DNA of 64,000 nucleotides, taken from positions 1,736,001 to 1,800,000 of the forward strand of contig NZ_CP014263.1 of NCBI RefSeq assembly GCF_001988955.1. The letters run 5' to 3'. Below, piece after piece: positions 44,501 through 52,417 of this stretch (positions within the stretch are counted from its first letter, which is position 1; the number at the start of each line of letters is the position of its first letter). Made by a program: the position numbers and the translations under genes. Below the pieces are notes generated by a model that did no database searches, was not told where the DNA came from, and worked only from the letters and a program-made list of their open reading frames with translations. The stretch comes from Spirosoma montaniterrae (lineage in GTDB: Bacteria > Bacteroidota > Bacteroidia > Cytophagales > Spirosomataceae).

Positions 44501-45442
44501 TTACTTCGAGGTAATGATAAACGTAATCGTGCCGGTGGCCGTAGGGGGCGTTGCTCCGCCTTTGGGCCGCAGCCGCAGCCGCTGTACGGCTTTTCGGTAA
44601 ACATCCACCACGGCGGGGCTGACAGTGGTTTGCATGGTGCGAACGTTCACAATGTCGCCACCGGCGTCTACTTTAATCTGAAAAACGATTTTACCCGTTT
44701 CGTCGGAGTCGTCGTTTACGCTGGGGCGACCGGCAAGCGACCAGCCCGATACGTCGAAGGCAACGCCCGTGGCGGCTCCGCCGGGGGTGCCATAAAGGGC
44801 TTTGGCGTCGATTTTGCCGTTGGGATTTCCTTTGTCGCCTACTCCGCTGGCATCATCGCCGTTGTTGTTGCCACCCGTGCCGCTGGCTTTGCCGACGGTT
44901 CCGTTGGAGCCACCCCCACCCGACGACTTTTTGAACAGCGCGTCGGAATTCACCGTTTCCACCTTCCTGGGGGGCGTTGGCGGGGCCGGGCGTTCGGCGG
45001 GGGTGGTTGGCTTCGTGGTCGATACCCGCTTCGGTTCGGGGCGTTCGGGTTCGCTGACGGGGCTTTCGGTCTTGCTGGTAATGACCGGCTTCTCGGTAGC
45101 GGTTTTAGCCGTTTTTACGTTTTCGACCTTCGGCACGGGCGTCGGGGTAGCCCGTTCGGGCCGGGGGGTGGTGTTGCGCTCCGGGTTCGGGCGTTTATCG
45201 GCGGCTTTGACGTTTTCGGGATTGGGCGAGTCAGAGGCTTTGTTATAGGTCTGGATTCGCCCGCTGCCCCGCAGGTCGGTGCCGAAGTTTACCTCCACAA
45301 ACTGAATGGGGGGCGGGTTGGGAATGGTCTGCGAGAGCCGAACCAGCAATAGCACTGTCAGCAGCACTAAGGTTAGCACGACTGCACCCACGAACGACTT
45401 GACGCGGATTTCTTTTTCGTTCTCAAACGTGATACGATTCAT
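44501..45442 (-). CDS. TonB-family energy transducer
   Basis: 313 residues. One N-terminal membrane helix (VKSFVGAVVLTLVLLTVLLL), a long Pro/Lys/Thr-rich periplasmic spacer (TPTPVPKVENVKTAKTATEK), a Gly/Asn-rich linker (GGGGSNGTVGKASGTGGNNN) and a C-terminal TonB-like domain (TGKIVFQIKVDAGGDIVNVR, then AVQRLRLRPKG). It would pass proton-motive energy to outer-membrane receptors. No ExbB/ExbD in the window, though they could lie elsewhere. Adjacent to folC, overlapping none. Confidence 0.85.
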   Translation of the reverse strand: MNRITFENEKEIRVKSFVGAVVLTLVLLTVLLLVRLSQTIPNPPPIQFVEVNFGTDLRGSGRIQTYNKASDSPNPENVKAADKRPNPERNTTPRPERATPTPVPKVENVKTAKTATEKPVITSKTESPVSEPERPEPKRVSTTKPTTPAERPAPPTPPRKVETVNSDALFKKSSGGGGSNGTVGKASGTGGNNNGDDASGVGDKGNPNGKIDAKALYGTPGGAATGVAFDVSGWSLAGRPSVNDDSDETGKIVFQIKVDAGGDIVNVRTMQTTVSPAVVDVYRKAVQRLRLRPKGGATPPTATGTITFIITSK

Positions 45443-45704
45443 ACGGGAACACGGATAGTACGGATTGAGCGGATCAACACGGTTTTTTTAGTAAACGCTG
45501 GAGCCGTCCGTATCGTTTGTTTAGTCTGGGGATTCCTCGCGCAGACACCCGCGCCGGCTGGCTTCGTTTGAAACAAAATAACACAAAATTTATGGTTACG
45601 GCCCAATCCACTATTTTTGCCCGCCGTTGACCCCATCGCTGACCACGCTTGCCTGCTGCCGTTGCGGTTTATCCTGGTAATCCTGTAAATCCTGTCCGAC
45701 ATAC

Positions 45705-47438
45705 ATGCCCGTTCTGCAACCTATTGTCAATATCGCTGAATTGCTCGTTCAACAGGGCATCACCGACGTGGTGGTATCGCCGGGTTCGCGCTCGGCTCCG
45801 CTGACGCTGGCGGTGGCGCGGCACCCCCGGCTGCGGGTGCGGGTTATGGCCGATGAGCGGTCGGCGGGGTTTGTGGCCCTCGGTATGGCGCAGCAGAGCA
45901 GGCGGGCCGTGGCCGTTATCTGTACCTCCGGCAGTGCGGTCTATAACTTAGCTCCGGCGGTGGTGGAAGCGTATTTTCAACAGGTGCCGCTGCTGCTGCT
46001 GACCGCCGACCGGCCCCACGAATGGCTGTACCAGCAGGATGGACAAACCATCGACCAGCCCCGGCTGTTCGGCGCGCACGTTAAACGCAGTTACGACCTC
46101 CCCGCCGACTATACCCACGCCGATGCCCGCTGGTTTATCGAACGCTCGATCAATGAAGCCATTCTCTTCAGCCAGCAAACCCCCGCCGGTCCGGTTCATG
46201 TGAACGTGCCCCTGCGCGAACCGTTTTACCCGGCAGCCGACGAAGCGTTCCGGTACGAACCCGTCCGCACGATTGACTGGCTGCGGACCGAGGCTACGCT
46301 GCCCGCCGAAATCTGGCACCGGCTGCTGACCGAGTGGGAACGGAGTGAACGGACGCTGATTGTGGTGGGACAACACCCGCCCGACCCGGCCCTGCTGACG
46401 GTGTTGCAGCAAATCAGCGACGAACTGGGGGTGCCGGTTGTGGGGGAGATTACCAGCAACCTGCCCCGCAACGACCTGTTTATTACCCAGACCGATACCC
46501 TGCTGGCCGGACTGACGCCAGACGTGGCTGAAGCACTGCGGCCCAACCTGCTCATTACCCTCGGCAATTCGGTGCTGACCCGGAATCTCAAAACGTTTCT
46601 GCGGCAGTATCCGGCCCGCCAGCACTGGCACCTGACCGAAAACCCCGACCGGCTGACCGATGCGTTCCAGAGTCTGACCACCCTTATTCCGGTGTCGCCC
46701 CGGCTGTTTCTGGAAAAACTGTTCGCCGACCTGGATTACCAGCGGTTTTTGCAGGGCGACGATGACGACGATTCGGAAGGATTCGCCTTTCGGCAACACT
46801 GGCAGCGCGCCGACAGGCAGGCACGGCGGCTGGTGCAGCAAACCGTTTTCGGCCCCGATGTTCCATTCACCGACTGGTCGGCTACGGCGCGGGTGCTGGA
46901 AGCCCTGCCCGCTAACTCGGTGCTGCATCTGGCTAATAGTATGCCGGTACGTTATGCCAACCTCTGCGGGGTAGATGCCCGCCAGCAAATCAGCGTATAC
47001 GCCAACCGGGGCGTCAGCGGCATCGATGGGTGTTTGAGCACCGCCGTAGGAGCCGCCCTCCAGACCGACCGGTTAGTGACGCTGCTGACAGGCGACGTTG
47101 CCTTTTTCTACGACCGCAACGCGCTGTGGTCGGCACCAGTGCCACCCAATCTGCGGGTCGTGCTGCTCAACAACGACAGCGGGCATATTTTCAGGATGAT
47201 CGACGGCCCCAGCCGACAGCCGGAATTAGAAACGTATTTTGAAACCCCCCACGGCTATACCGCCCAACGCACTGCCGCCGACGCCAGCCTGAGCTACCGG
47301 GCGTGCGATAACGTAGATGAACTGGCTTCCCTCCTCCCCGACTTTTTCCTGCCCGGCGATCAGGCGAAACTGGTAGAAATCAAAACCGACAAATTGGCGA
47401 ACCAACACCAGTTCGCAACCTACAAAGCGAGCTTTTGA
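45705..47438 (+). CDS. menD: 2-succinyl-5-enolpyruvyl-6-hydroxy-3-cyclohexene-1-carboxylate synthase
   Basis: 577 residues, ATG 45705 (MPVLQPIVNIAELLVQQGIT). ThDP-enzyme features: VVVSPGSRSAPLTLAVARHP, AVICTSGSAVYNLAPAVVEA, ANRGVSGIDGCLSTAVGAAL and the metal/ThDP loop LLTGDVAFFYDRNALW followed by LLNNDSGHIFRMI. Carries out the second committed step of menaquinone synthesis from isochorismate and 2-oxoglutarate. No other men genes in the window. Convergent with the molybdopterin oxidoreductase. Confidence 0.96.
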   Translation: MPVLQPIVNIAELLVQQGITDVVVSPGSRSAPLTLAVARHPRLRVRVMADERSAGFVALGMAQQSRRAVAVICTSGSAVYNLAPAVVEAYFQQVPLLLLTADRPHEWLYQQDGQTIDQPRLFGAHVKRSYDLPADYTHADARWFIERSINEAILFSQQTPAGPVHVNVPLREPFYPAADEAFRYEPVRTIDWLRTEATLPAEIWHRLLTEWERSERTLIVVGQHPPDPALLTVLQQISDELGVPVVGEITSNLPRNDLFITQTDTLLAGLTPDVAEALRPNLLITLGNSVLTRNLKTFLRQYPARQHWHLTENPDRLTDAFQSLTTLIPVSPRLFLEKLFADLDYQRFLQGDDDDDSEGFAFRQHWQRADRQARRLVQQTVFGPDVPFTDWSATARVLEALPANSVLHLANSMPVRYANLCGVDARQQISVYANRGVSGIDGCLSTAVGAALQTDRLVTLLTGDVAFFYDRNALWSAPVPPNLRVVLLNNDSGHIFRMIDGPSRQPELETYFETPHGYTAQRTAADASLSYRACDNVDELASLLPDFFLPGDQAKLVEIKTDKLANQHQFATYKASF

Positions 47439-47478
47439 CGTTACCACCGCACAGCCTGCCCGACGCGTCGTTCGCTGG

Positions 47479-47516
47479 AACACAATAACTAAAACTACAG
47501 TTATAGTTATTGTGTT
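47479..47516. terminator. Bidirectional terminator between menD and the molybdopterin oxidoreductase
   Basis: AACACAATAACTA pairs with TAGTTATTGTGTT, with an inner AACT/AGTT stem separated by single A bulges. Both orientations are flanked by short T runs, fitting convergent genes. Confidence 0.8.
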
Positions 47517-47560
47517 TTGTCCATTCGTAGAATCTGGATAAAGGATTTGCTGACGCCACC

Positions 47561-49753
47561 TCAACCCACTCGCTCGACTGTTACGGCTACTCCTGATAAA
47601 GCCGCGTTGCCCGTAAGTTCGTCTACTTCGGTTTCGTCGGTGAGGTCGTTGATGCTGACGCCTGCATGCTGCTGCGCTACGGCCAGCCGAACTCCGGCGC
47701 GGTGGTGCCCGTAGCCGTGCGGCATCGACACCACCCCCGGCATCATATCCGCCGTGACCGCTGCCGGTAACTCCACCACCCCCACCCGCGAACGAACCCG
47801 AACCCGGTCGCCGGTGGTGATCCCTAATGACTCCGCATCCTGCGGATTAAGTTCCAACGTACACCGGTTGGGGCCTTTTACTAACCGATGTACGTTGTGC
47901 ATCCACGAGTTGTTATCGCGCAGGTGTCGGCGGCTGATGAGTTGAAACGTGCCGGTTTCCGACTGGCTTGTCTGCCGAAGTACGGTTCTGGCGCGGTCGA
48001 GGTCGGCTAAGAAGGGGGCCGTTGCCACGTCGATGCGTTTGTTGGCGGTCAGTAGCCGCATGGGCAGTTGCGGACGCAGCGGGCCGAGGTCGATGCCGTG
48101 CGGATGCGCCAGCAGGGTTTGCAGCGACAGCCCCGGTCTGGCTGGGCCGGTGGTTGGCTCATCGCCCGTGGCAGGTTGTCCATAGGGTCCGTAGCGCAGG
48201 CCGAGGTCGATTTTATGGGCCGGGTCAGTGGGTGCCGGGGCCGTAGCCGGGTCGTACTCGTCGGTCTCCAATCGCAGTCGGAGTTCCTCGAAAATTGCCC
48301 AGTCGTATCGGGCGTCCGGTGCTTTGTCGAACAACGGCTCGGAGTAGCGGGTGGTGTTCCGAATGGCAAGCCCGTGGAAAGTCAGGTCGTAATGGGCCGT
48401 TTCCAGCCCGGTGGCGGGGGGCAGAATGTAGTGCGCGTGGCGGGTGGTTTCGTTGATGAAAATATCGACCGATACCATCAGATCGAGTTGCGCGAACGCC
48501 CGATCCAACTGCCCGCCGTTGGGTGTCGACAAAACCGGATTGCCGCAGCTTGTCACCATCGCCCGGATGCGGGTGTCGCCGTCGCGTTCGGGTTCGGTCA
48601 GGATTTCCTCGGCTAAACACGCCACAGGCAGTTCGCCCATGAACTCGGGCCGACCGCTGACCCGGCTCCGGAACCGGTCGTATTTGGTGTACGGCTGCGC
48701 CCTGCCCAGTATGTCGATAGCTGGCGAGGTAAACAGCATCCCACCCGGTTCGTCGAGGTGGCCCGTCAGCAGGTTGATGACGTTGATGAGCCACAGACAA
48801 AGCCCGCCGAATGCCTGCACCGACACCCCTACCCGACCATAACAGACTGCCCGCCCCGTTTGAGCCAGCTCATGCGCCAGCCGCCGAATCACGACCGGGT
48901 CCAGCCCCGTCTGCGAAGCTACGGCTTCGGGCGTAAACCCGGCTACGGCGGTTTGCAGCGTCTCTAACCCATCGATTACCCCCGCCAGTCGGCCCAGCCG
49001 GACGAGTTGGTCGGCAAAGAGCGTCTGTACCATAGCCAGCAGCAGAAACACGTCGGTGCCGGGGCGGATGAAATGGTGTTCGCTGGCCCGGTGGGCGGTT
49101 TCGGTCCGGCGCGGGTCGATAACCACTACCCTGCCGCCCCGCTGCTGAATGGCCCGCAGCCGGTTGGCAACATCGGGGGCGGTCATGATGCTGCCGTTCG
49201 AGGCAATGGGGTTGCCGCCGATGATGAGCCAGTAATCGGTATGGTCGATGTCGGGGATGGGCAGCAGCAGCGGATGCCCGAACAACTGCCACGCGGCAAA
49301 ATGATGCGGAAACTGATCGACCGACGACGCCGAGAACACAGCACGCGTACCGAGGGCTTTTACGAAACCGGGAGCCGACAGAAACGTGCCGGAGTTATGG
49401 ACAGACGGGTTGCCGGCGTAGAAGCCAATGGCATTGGGACCGTGAGCCGCCCGAATCTCCTTGAGCCGGTCTGCCACCTCGGCCAGTGCCTGCTCCCAGC
49501 CAATGGGTTGCCAGTCGATGGTGCCGTCGGGGGCTACGATGCGTTTGAGCGGGTGTTTCAGCCGGTTGGGGTCTTCGTAAATATCTTTCAGGGCCACGGC
49601 CTTGGGGCAGACGTGCCCCCGGCTGAAGGGGTCGTTTTTATCCCCCGCAATGCTGATGACTTCGTTACGGCCCGCATCGGTACGGTACGTGATTTCCAGT
49701 CCGCAGATGGCTTCGCACAGGTTGCAGGCCCGGTAATGGGTTTGAATCGCCAC
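47561..49753 (-). CDS. Molybdopterin-dependent oxidoreductase (formate dehydrogenase/nitrate reductase-like, DMSO reductase superfamily)
   Basis: 730 residues, no Tat signal, so cytosolic. The N-terminal [4Fe-4S] motif YRACNLCEAICGLEITY plus FSRGHVCPKAVALKD fits C-x2-C-x3-C...C. Then NAIGFYAGNPSVHNSGTFLS, the molybdopterin-binding NPIASNGSIMTAPDVANRLR, DPRRTETAHRASEHHFIRPG and the C-terminal dinucleotide domain (SRRHLRDNNSWMHNVHRLVK). The substrate is unknown; it resembles the stand-alone 'molybdopterin oxidoreductase family protein' group. No small subunits nearby. Confidence 0.9.
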   Translation of the reverse strand: MAIQTHYRACNLCEAICGLEITYRTDAGRNEVISIAGDKNDPFSRGHVCPKAVALKDIYEDPNRLKHPLKRIVAPDGTIDWQPIGWEQALAEVADRLKEIRAAHGPNAIGFYAGNPSVHNSGTFLSAPGFVKALGTRAVFSASSVDQFPHHFAAWQLFGHPLLLPIPDIDHTDYWLIIGGNPIASNGSIMTAPDVANRLRAIQQRGGRVVVIDPRRTETAHRASEHHFIRPGTDVFLLLAMVQTLFADQLVRLGRLAGVIDGLETLQTAVAGFTPEAVASQTGLDPVVIRRLAHELAQTGRAVCYGRVGVSVQAFGGLCLWLINVINLLTGHLDEPGGMLFTSPAIDILGRAQPYTKYDRFRSRVSGRPEFMGELPVACLAEEILTEPERDGDTRIRAMVTSCGNPVLSTPNGGQLDRAFAQLDLMVSVDIFINETTRHAHYILPPATGLETAHYDLTFHGLAIRNTTRYSEPLFDKAPDARYDWAIFEELRLRLETDEYDPATAPAPTDPAHKIDLGLRYGPYGQPATGDEPTTGPARPGLSLQTLLAHPHGIDLGPLRPQLPMRLLTANKRIDVATAPFLADLDRARTVLRQTSQSETGTFQLISRRHLRDNNSWMHNVHRLVKGPNRCTLELNPQDAESLGITTGDRVRVRSRVGVVELPAAVTADMMPGVVSMPHGYGHHRAGVRLAVAQQHAGVSINDLTDETEVDELTGNAALSGVAVTVERVG

Positions 49754-49831
49754 GCGCTTGTTCGGTTATGATGATACAAGTAGAAAAGCCCCCAACCGAC
49801 TGTTTATAATGCGTTGCCATCGGGAACTGCT

Positions 49832-49870
49832 ACCCCGGTAGGGGCTTCACGGCGCAGCGTCGGTAGAAAA
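49832..49870. repeat. CCCCGGTAGGGG repeat, half element
   Basis: ACCCCGGTAGGGGCTTCACG continuing GCGCAGCGTCGGTAGAAAA. The same sequence (with AACAGCGTAGCG) recurs at 51247, where a mirror copy makes a full inverted repeat. It precedes the first accessory gene of this region. Confidence 0.75.
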
Positions 49871-49922
49871 ATAAATTTTTTCCAAGCCTTTATAAAGACA
49901 TTGTTCTCTAACAAGGGTATAA

Positions 49923-49978
49923 AACAATACAAAAAATACGGCAAAAATTTCGTATATTTAGGAGTCATTGGCAACCGT
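49923..49978 (+). promoter_or_regulatory. Promoter-leader copy 1 of the 50-kb accessory region
   Basis: AACAATACAAAAAATACGGC then AAAAATTTCGTATATTTAGG, with a -7 box variant TATATTTA (49953-49960). It is near identical to copy 3 at 52350 and shares its core with copy 2 at 51410. It drives the VOC/HhH pair. Confidence 0.6.
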
Positions 49979-50016
49979 AGACGACCACCACGCAAACAGA
50001 CAATACAAGAAAAAAT

Positions 50017-50394
50017 ATGGAAACAGTATCACCAAACATTTTTGTAACCGACATCAAACAGACGATTGACTTTTACAAACAATTAGGCTTTAACGTTGTT
50101 GCGACAGTTCCCGAACAAGGCGACATTGTTTGGGCAATGATGACTTGCGGAAACGTAACGTTTATGTTTCAGACTTTTGACAGTTTAGGCAACGACCTGC
50201 CAGTGATTTCAAGACAAAACGGTGGCTCATTGCTTTTGTACATTCAGACAACTGAAATCAGAAAATTTTTTGACCAGATAAAAGACAACGTAAACGTGGT
50301 TAAAGGACTTGAAAAAACATTTTACGGTGCGACAGAATTTTCGATAGAAGATAATAACGGTTATTTGCTGACTTTTGCCGAAGATGAAAAATAA
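50017..50394 (+). CDS. VOC (glyoxalase-like) protein, accessory
   Basis: 125 residues. METVSPNIFVTDIKQTIDFY, QGDIVWAMMTCGNVTFMFQT and the C-terminal FSIEDNNGYLLTFAED are typical of a single-module vicinal-oxygen-chelate protein, perhaps a drug-binding or isomerase-like enzyme. AT-rich codon use is unlike the neighbouring core genes. Preceded by the shared promoter-leader and overlapping the HhH gene start by about 10 bp, so the two form an operon. Confidence 0.85.
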   Translation: METVSPNIFVTDIKQTIDFYKQLGFNVVATVPEQGDIVWAMMTCGNVTFMFQTFDSLGNDLPVISRQNGGSLLLYIQTTEIRKFFDQIKDNVNVVKGLEKTFYGATEFSIEDNNGYLLTFAEDEK

Positions 50395-50884
50395 AACAAC
50401 CATAAAACTTCCGCTGACGGACATTGAAAAAGCAAATTTGAGAAAGAATAAAATCAAAATTGCTAACATTCCTGACTTCGCAACTGACGAATTGGAAGTG
50501 TTGTTAAACGCTACAACTGAACGGGTAAAAGAAATTTATGCGTTAGCAGAATTTCAAACCGTTCCGTCAGTCGGAATAAAGTTTGCCGAAGACCTTGTGT
50601 TTTTAGGTTATTATTCACTCAACGAACTAAAACAAAAAGACGGGGCTAAACTCACAGACGAATACGAACAGAAAAAAGGTTATTGGATTGACCCTTGCGT
50701 TGAAGACCAATTTAGATTAATCGTGAATTTTGCAAACACAAATGACACGAAAAAGACGTGGTGGGACTTTACCGAAGAACGAAAAAAGTTTCGCACTGAA
50801 AACGGTTATCCAAAAAGCAGACCTCAAAAAGCGTGGTTTGAAACATCAGGATTTGAACGAAAAGACGATAAAGGCAGCCACTAA
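50384..50884 (+). CDS. Helix-hairpin-helix protein (Cdd1/pathogenicity-locus type)
   Basis: 166 residues from ATG 50384 (MKNKTTIKLPLTDIEKANLR); an ATG three codons earlier is also possible. IANIPDFATDELEVLLN then VPSVGIKFAEDLVFLGYYSL form helix-hairpin-helix elements; GYWIDPCVEDQFRLIVNFAN and KTWWDFTEERKKFRTENGYP are the Cdd1-family end. Thought to bind nucleic acid; function unknown. Overlaps the VOC gene. AT-rich. Confidence 0.8.
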   Translation: MKNKTTIKLPLTDIEKANLRKNKIKIANIPDFATDELEVLLNATTERVKEIYALAEFQTVPSVGIKFAEDLVFLGYYSLNELKQKDGAKLTDEYEQKKGYWIDPCVEDQFRLIVNFANTNDTKKTWWDFTEERKKFRTENGYPKSRPQKAWFETSGFERKDDKGSH

Positions 50885-50927
50885 CAGTTTGCACGAAGCC
50901 GAGCAGATTATCGATTGGGTGGCGTGA

Positions 50928-51101
50928 TGCCCCCGACCATTGGACACCTTTGAGGGACGAGCTACGACCGTGCTCAACTGGCTACGCGCCCCCCTGCGCG
51001 AACTGGATTATCAAACGCCACTGCAACTCTTAGATACCGTTACGGGCTATACAGTTGTTGACCGGGTGCTGGGCCGCATCGACCACGGCATTTTCGGATA
51101 G
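50928..51101 (+). pseudogene. C-terminal remnant of an Xre/MbcA/ParS-type antitoxin
   Basis: In frame up to TAG at 51099 the DNA reads TTVLNWLRAPLRELDYQTPL then QLLDTVTGYTVVDRVLGRID and HGIFG. This is the toxin-binding domain (formerly DUF2384) of antitoxins paired with RES toxins: the NWL..P...L...TPL.LLDT..G...V...LGRI.HG pattern. The N-terminal HTH half is missing, replaced by the inserted VOC/HhH cassette. Host-like GC content. Confidence 0.75.
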
Positions 51102-51205
51102 CGTATGGCGTTCATAAATGGCTCCACCCGGCCCACCCAGACTTTGCACACATCAACATTCTGGAAGAAAACCCGTTGCTGGTTGACCCGCGCTTGTGGC
51201 GGTAA
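51101..51205 (+). pseudogene. C-terminal remnant of a RES-domain toxin
   Basis: Directly after the antitoxin remnant, reading AYGVHKWLHPAHPDFAHINI then LEENPLLVDPRLWR and TAA. The NPxHPD.A.I.I.....F..D.RL ending is that of RES toxins (NAD+-degrading in characterised members). Only about 34 residues remain. Order antitoxin-then-toxin is right for a Xre-RES module, so both fragments derive from one lost pair. Confidence 0.65.
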
Positions 51206-51246
51206 GTCAGCAAGCCCAACATACACCATTTAGGATAGCCCACTCT

Positions 51247-51370
51247 GCCCCGGTAGGGGCTTAACAGCGTAGCGTCGGTAGAAAACAGGCCGGTTCTCCG
51301 CACCACCCGCTTGCCGAAACCGGGGCTATCATTCTGTCTACCAACGCTATGCTGTATAAGCCCTACGGGC
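51247..51370. repeat. MITE-like inverted repeat (CCCCGGTAGGGG family)
   Basis: Left arm GCCCCGGTAGGGGCTTAACA continuing GCGTAGCGTCGGTAGA; right arm TCTACCAACGCTATGCTGTA continuing TAAGCCCTACGGGC, its imperfect complement. The arms are about 35 nt with a ~54-bp centre. A half copy is at 49832. No coding capacity. Confidence 0.75.
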
Positions 51371-51409
51371 TAACTTTGGGCTTCGGTTCCGGGCTGGACG
51401 TTATATTCG

Positions 51410-51432
51410 TATATTTGGGAGTTAGCGTCAAT
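51410..51432 (+). promoter_or_regulatory. Promoter-leader copy 2
   Basis: TATATTTGGGAGTTAGCGTC holds a perfect TAnnTTTG -7 box (51410-51417), then GGGAGTTAGC as in copy 3. It drives the PIN toxin-antitoxin pair. Confidence 0.6.
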
Positions 51433-51463
51433 TGTGAGAACTGAAAACTTAACGAAACAAAAA

Positions 51464-51691
51464 ATGCGGACAGTTCAGATAAAAGTAAGTGAAACCGACT
51501 TTGTAAAGTACAACCTGGGAAGTGGCGAAATAAAGTTCACCGACTTAGTTGAAGCGATAAGTCGTGAGTATGCCCGTAAAGCACTTTTGGAATTCAACGA
51601 AATAGCTGAACAAGTTGGGCTTTCCAATATGACGATAGACGAAATAAATGCCGAAATCAACGCTGTAAGAAGTGTAAAAACTCATTCTTGA
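51464..51691 (+). CDS. Antitoxin-like protein upstream of a PIN toxin
   Basis: 75 residues from ATG 51464 (MRTVQIKVSETDFVKYNLGS). A short N-terminal beta strand and a helix pair (VGLSNMTIDEINAEINAVRS) fit small antitoxins of PIN pairs. The sequence LSNMTIDEINAEI is the tail type found just before such toxins. Its 3' end overlaps the PIN frame by 14 bp. A GTG at 51434 is possible but lies right behind the leader. Confidence 0.7.
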   Translation: MRTVQIKVSETDFVKYNLGSGEIKFTDLVEAISREYARKALLEFNEIAEQVGLSNMTIDEINAEINAVRSVKTHS

Positions 51692-52094
51692 TACGAACGT
51701 TATTGTTTCTGCACTGATTTCAAATTCTATTCCGACCAGGATTTTATACGAATTAGTGCTAACCCAGAAGGTGGAAATTTGTCTTTCTGAAGAAGTATTT
51801 GTAGAGTATGTGGACGTATTGAACAGAGCCAAATTTTCCAGGTTTGCCAACTTCAGGACGAAAGCTGAAATAGTGCTGAATAGACTGCGGGAAATAACAA
51901 CATTCTACCAAACGGACAGAAGAATAGACGTTTTGACCGACACAAGCGACAACAAGTTTTTAGAATTGGCAGCAGTCAGTGCAGCAGACTACTTGACTAC
52001 GGGTAATACGCTTGACTTCACGATAACTGAATTTGAATACACACGTATTCTGACCCCGAGAGAGTATTGGGATAATTACGCGCCGAGAGAATAA
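51678..52094 (+). pseudogene. PIN-domain toxin, apparently disabled at codon 2
   Basis: The frame reads KLILDTNVIVSALISNSIPT, then RILYELVLTQKVEICLSEEV and DTSDNKFLELAAVSAADYLT, with the acidic PIN residues (LDTN, EE, D, TGN). It is complete to the stop at 52092. Upstream in frame are GTG (51672) then TAA (51675), so no start codon leads into it. A single T-to-A change would restore GTG-AAA-AAA-CTC, the usual start of these toxins. Either the toxin is dead or translation starts at a non-standard codon. A GTG at 51756 gives only a truncated protein. Confidence 0.75.
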
Positions 52095-52130
52095 CAAATT
52101 CAGCCAACATTGGTCTGGCAAAAAACGGGG

Positions 52131-52235
52131 CTGATTTGAGTCAGCGTAACGGGTATCTCGCGCAGCAGACCGGCCCGGTTCACCAACACCGTCAGCTTCT
52201 CGCCCACGCGACGACCGCCAATGAACCGCAGCAGG
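52131..52235 (-). pseudogene. Duplicated fragment of the M61 peptidase gene end
   Basis: About 105 bp here (from about GATTTGAGTCAGCGTAACGG to CGCAGCAGG) match 53844-53953 in the M61 gene at about 90%, in the same orientation. The fragment codes part of the PDZ-region end (GGRRVGEKLTVLVNRAGLLR-like on the minus strand). It lies on the other side of the inserted gene at 52418, so the accessory DNA split or duplicated its target. Confidence 0.75.
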
Positions 52236-52349
52236 TTTTAAGGTAGAACACGGCGAACAACGCTGACCAAACATGCCAGATTTCTTACGGGCGTGCGGGG
52301 CGGTTATCAACTATTTCTTAAAGACATATTAAGTGGCCGTTGATGCACA

Positions 52350-52403
52350 AACAATACAAAAAGTATGGCAAAACTTGCGTATATTTGGGAGTTAGCCGTA
52401 AAT
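52350..52403 (+). promoter_or_regulatory. Promoter-leader copy 3
   Basis: AACAATACAAAAAGTATGGC then AAAACTTGCGTATATTTGGG with -7 box TATATTTG (52380-52387) and GGGAGTTAGCC. It matches copy 1 over about 45 bp. It drives the 52.4-kb gene. Confidence 0.6.
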
Positions 52404-52417
52404 CTTAAAACCTGAAC

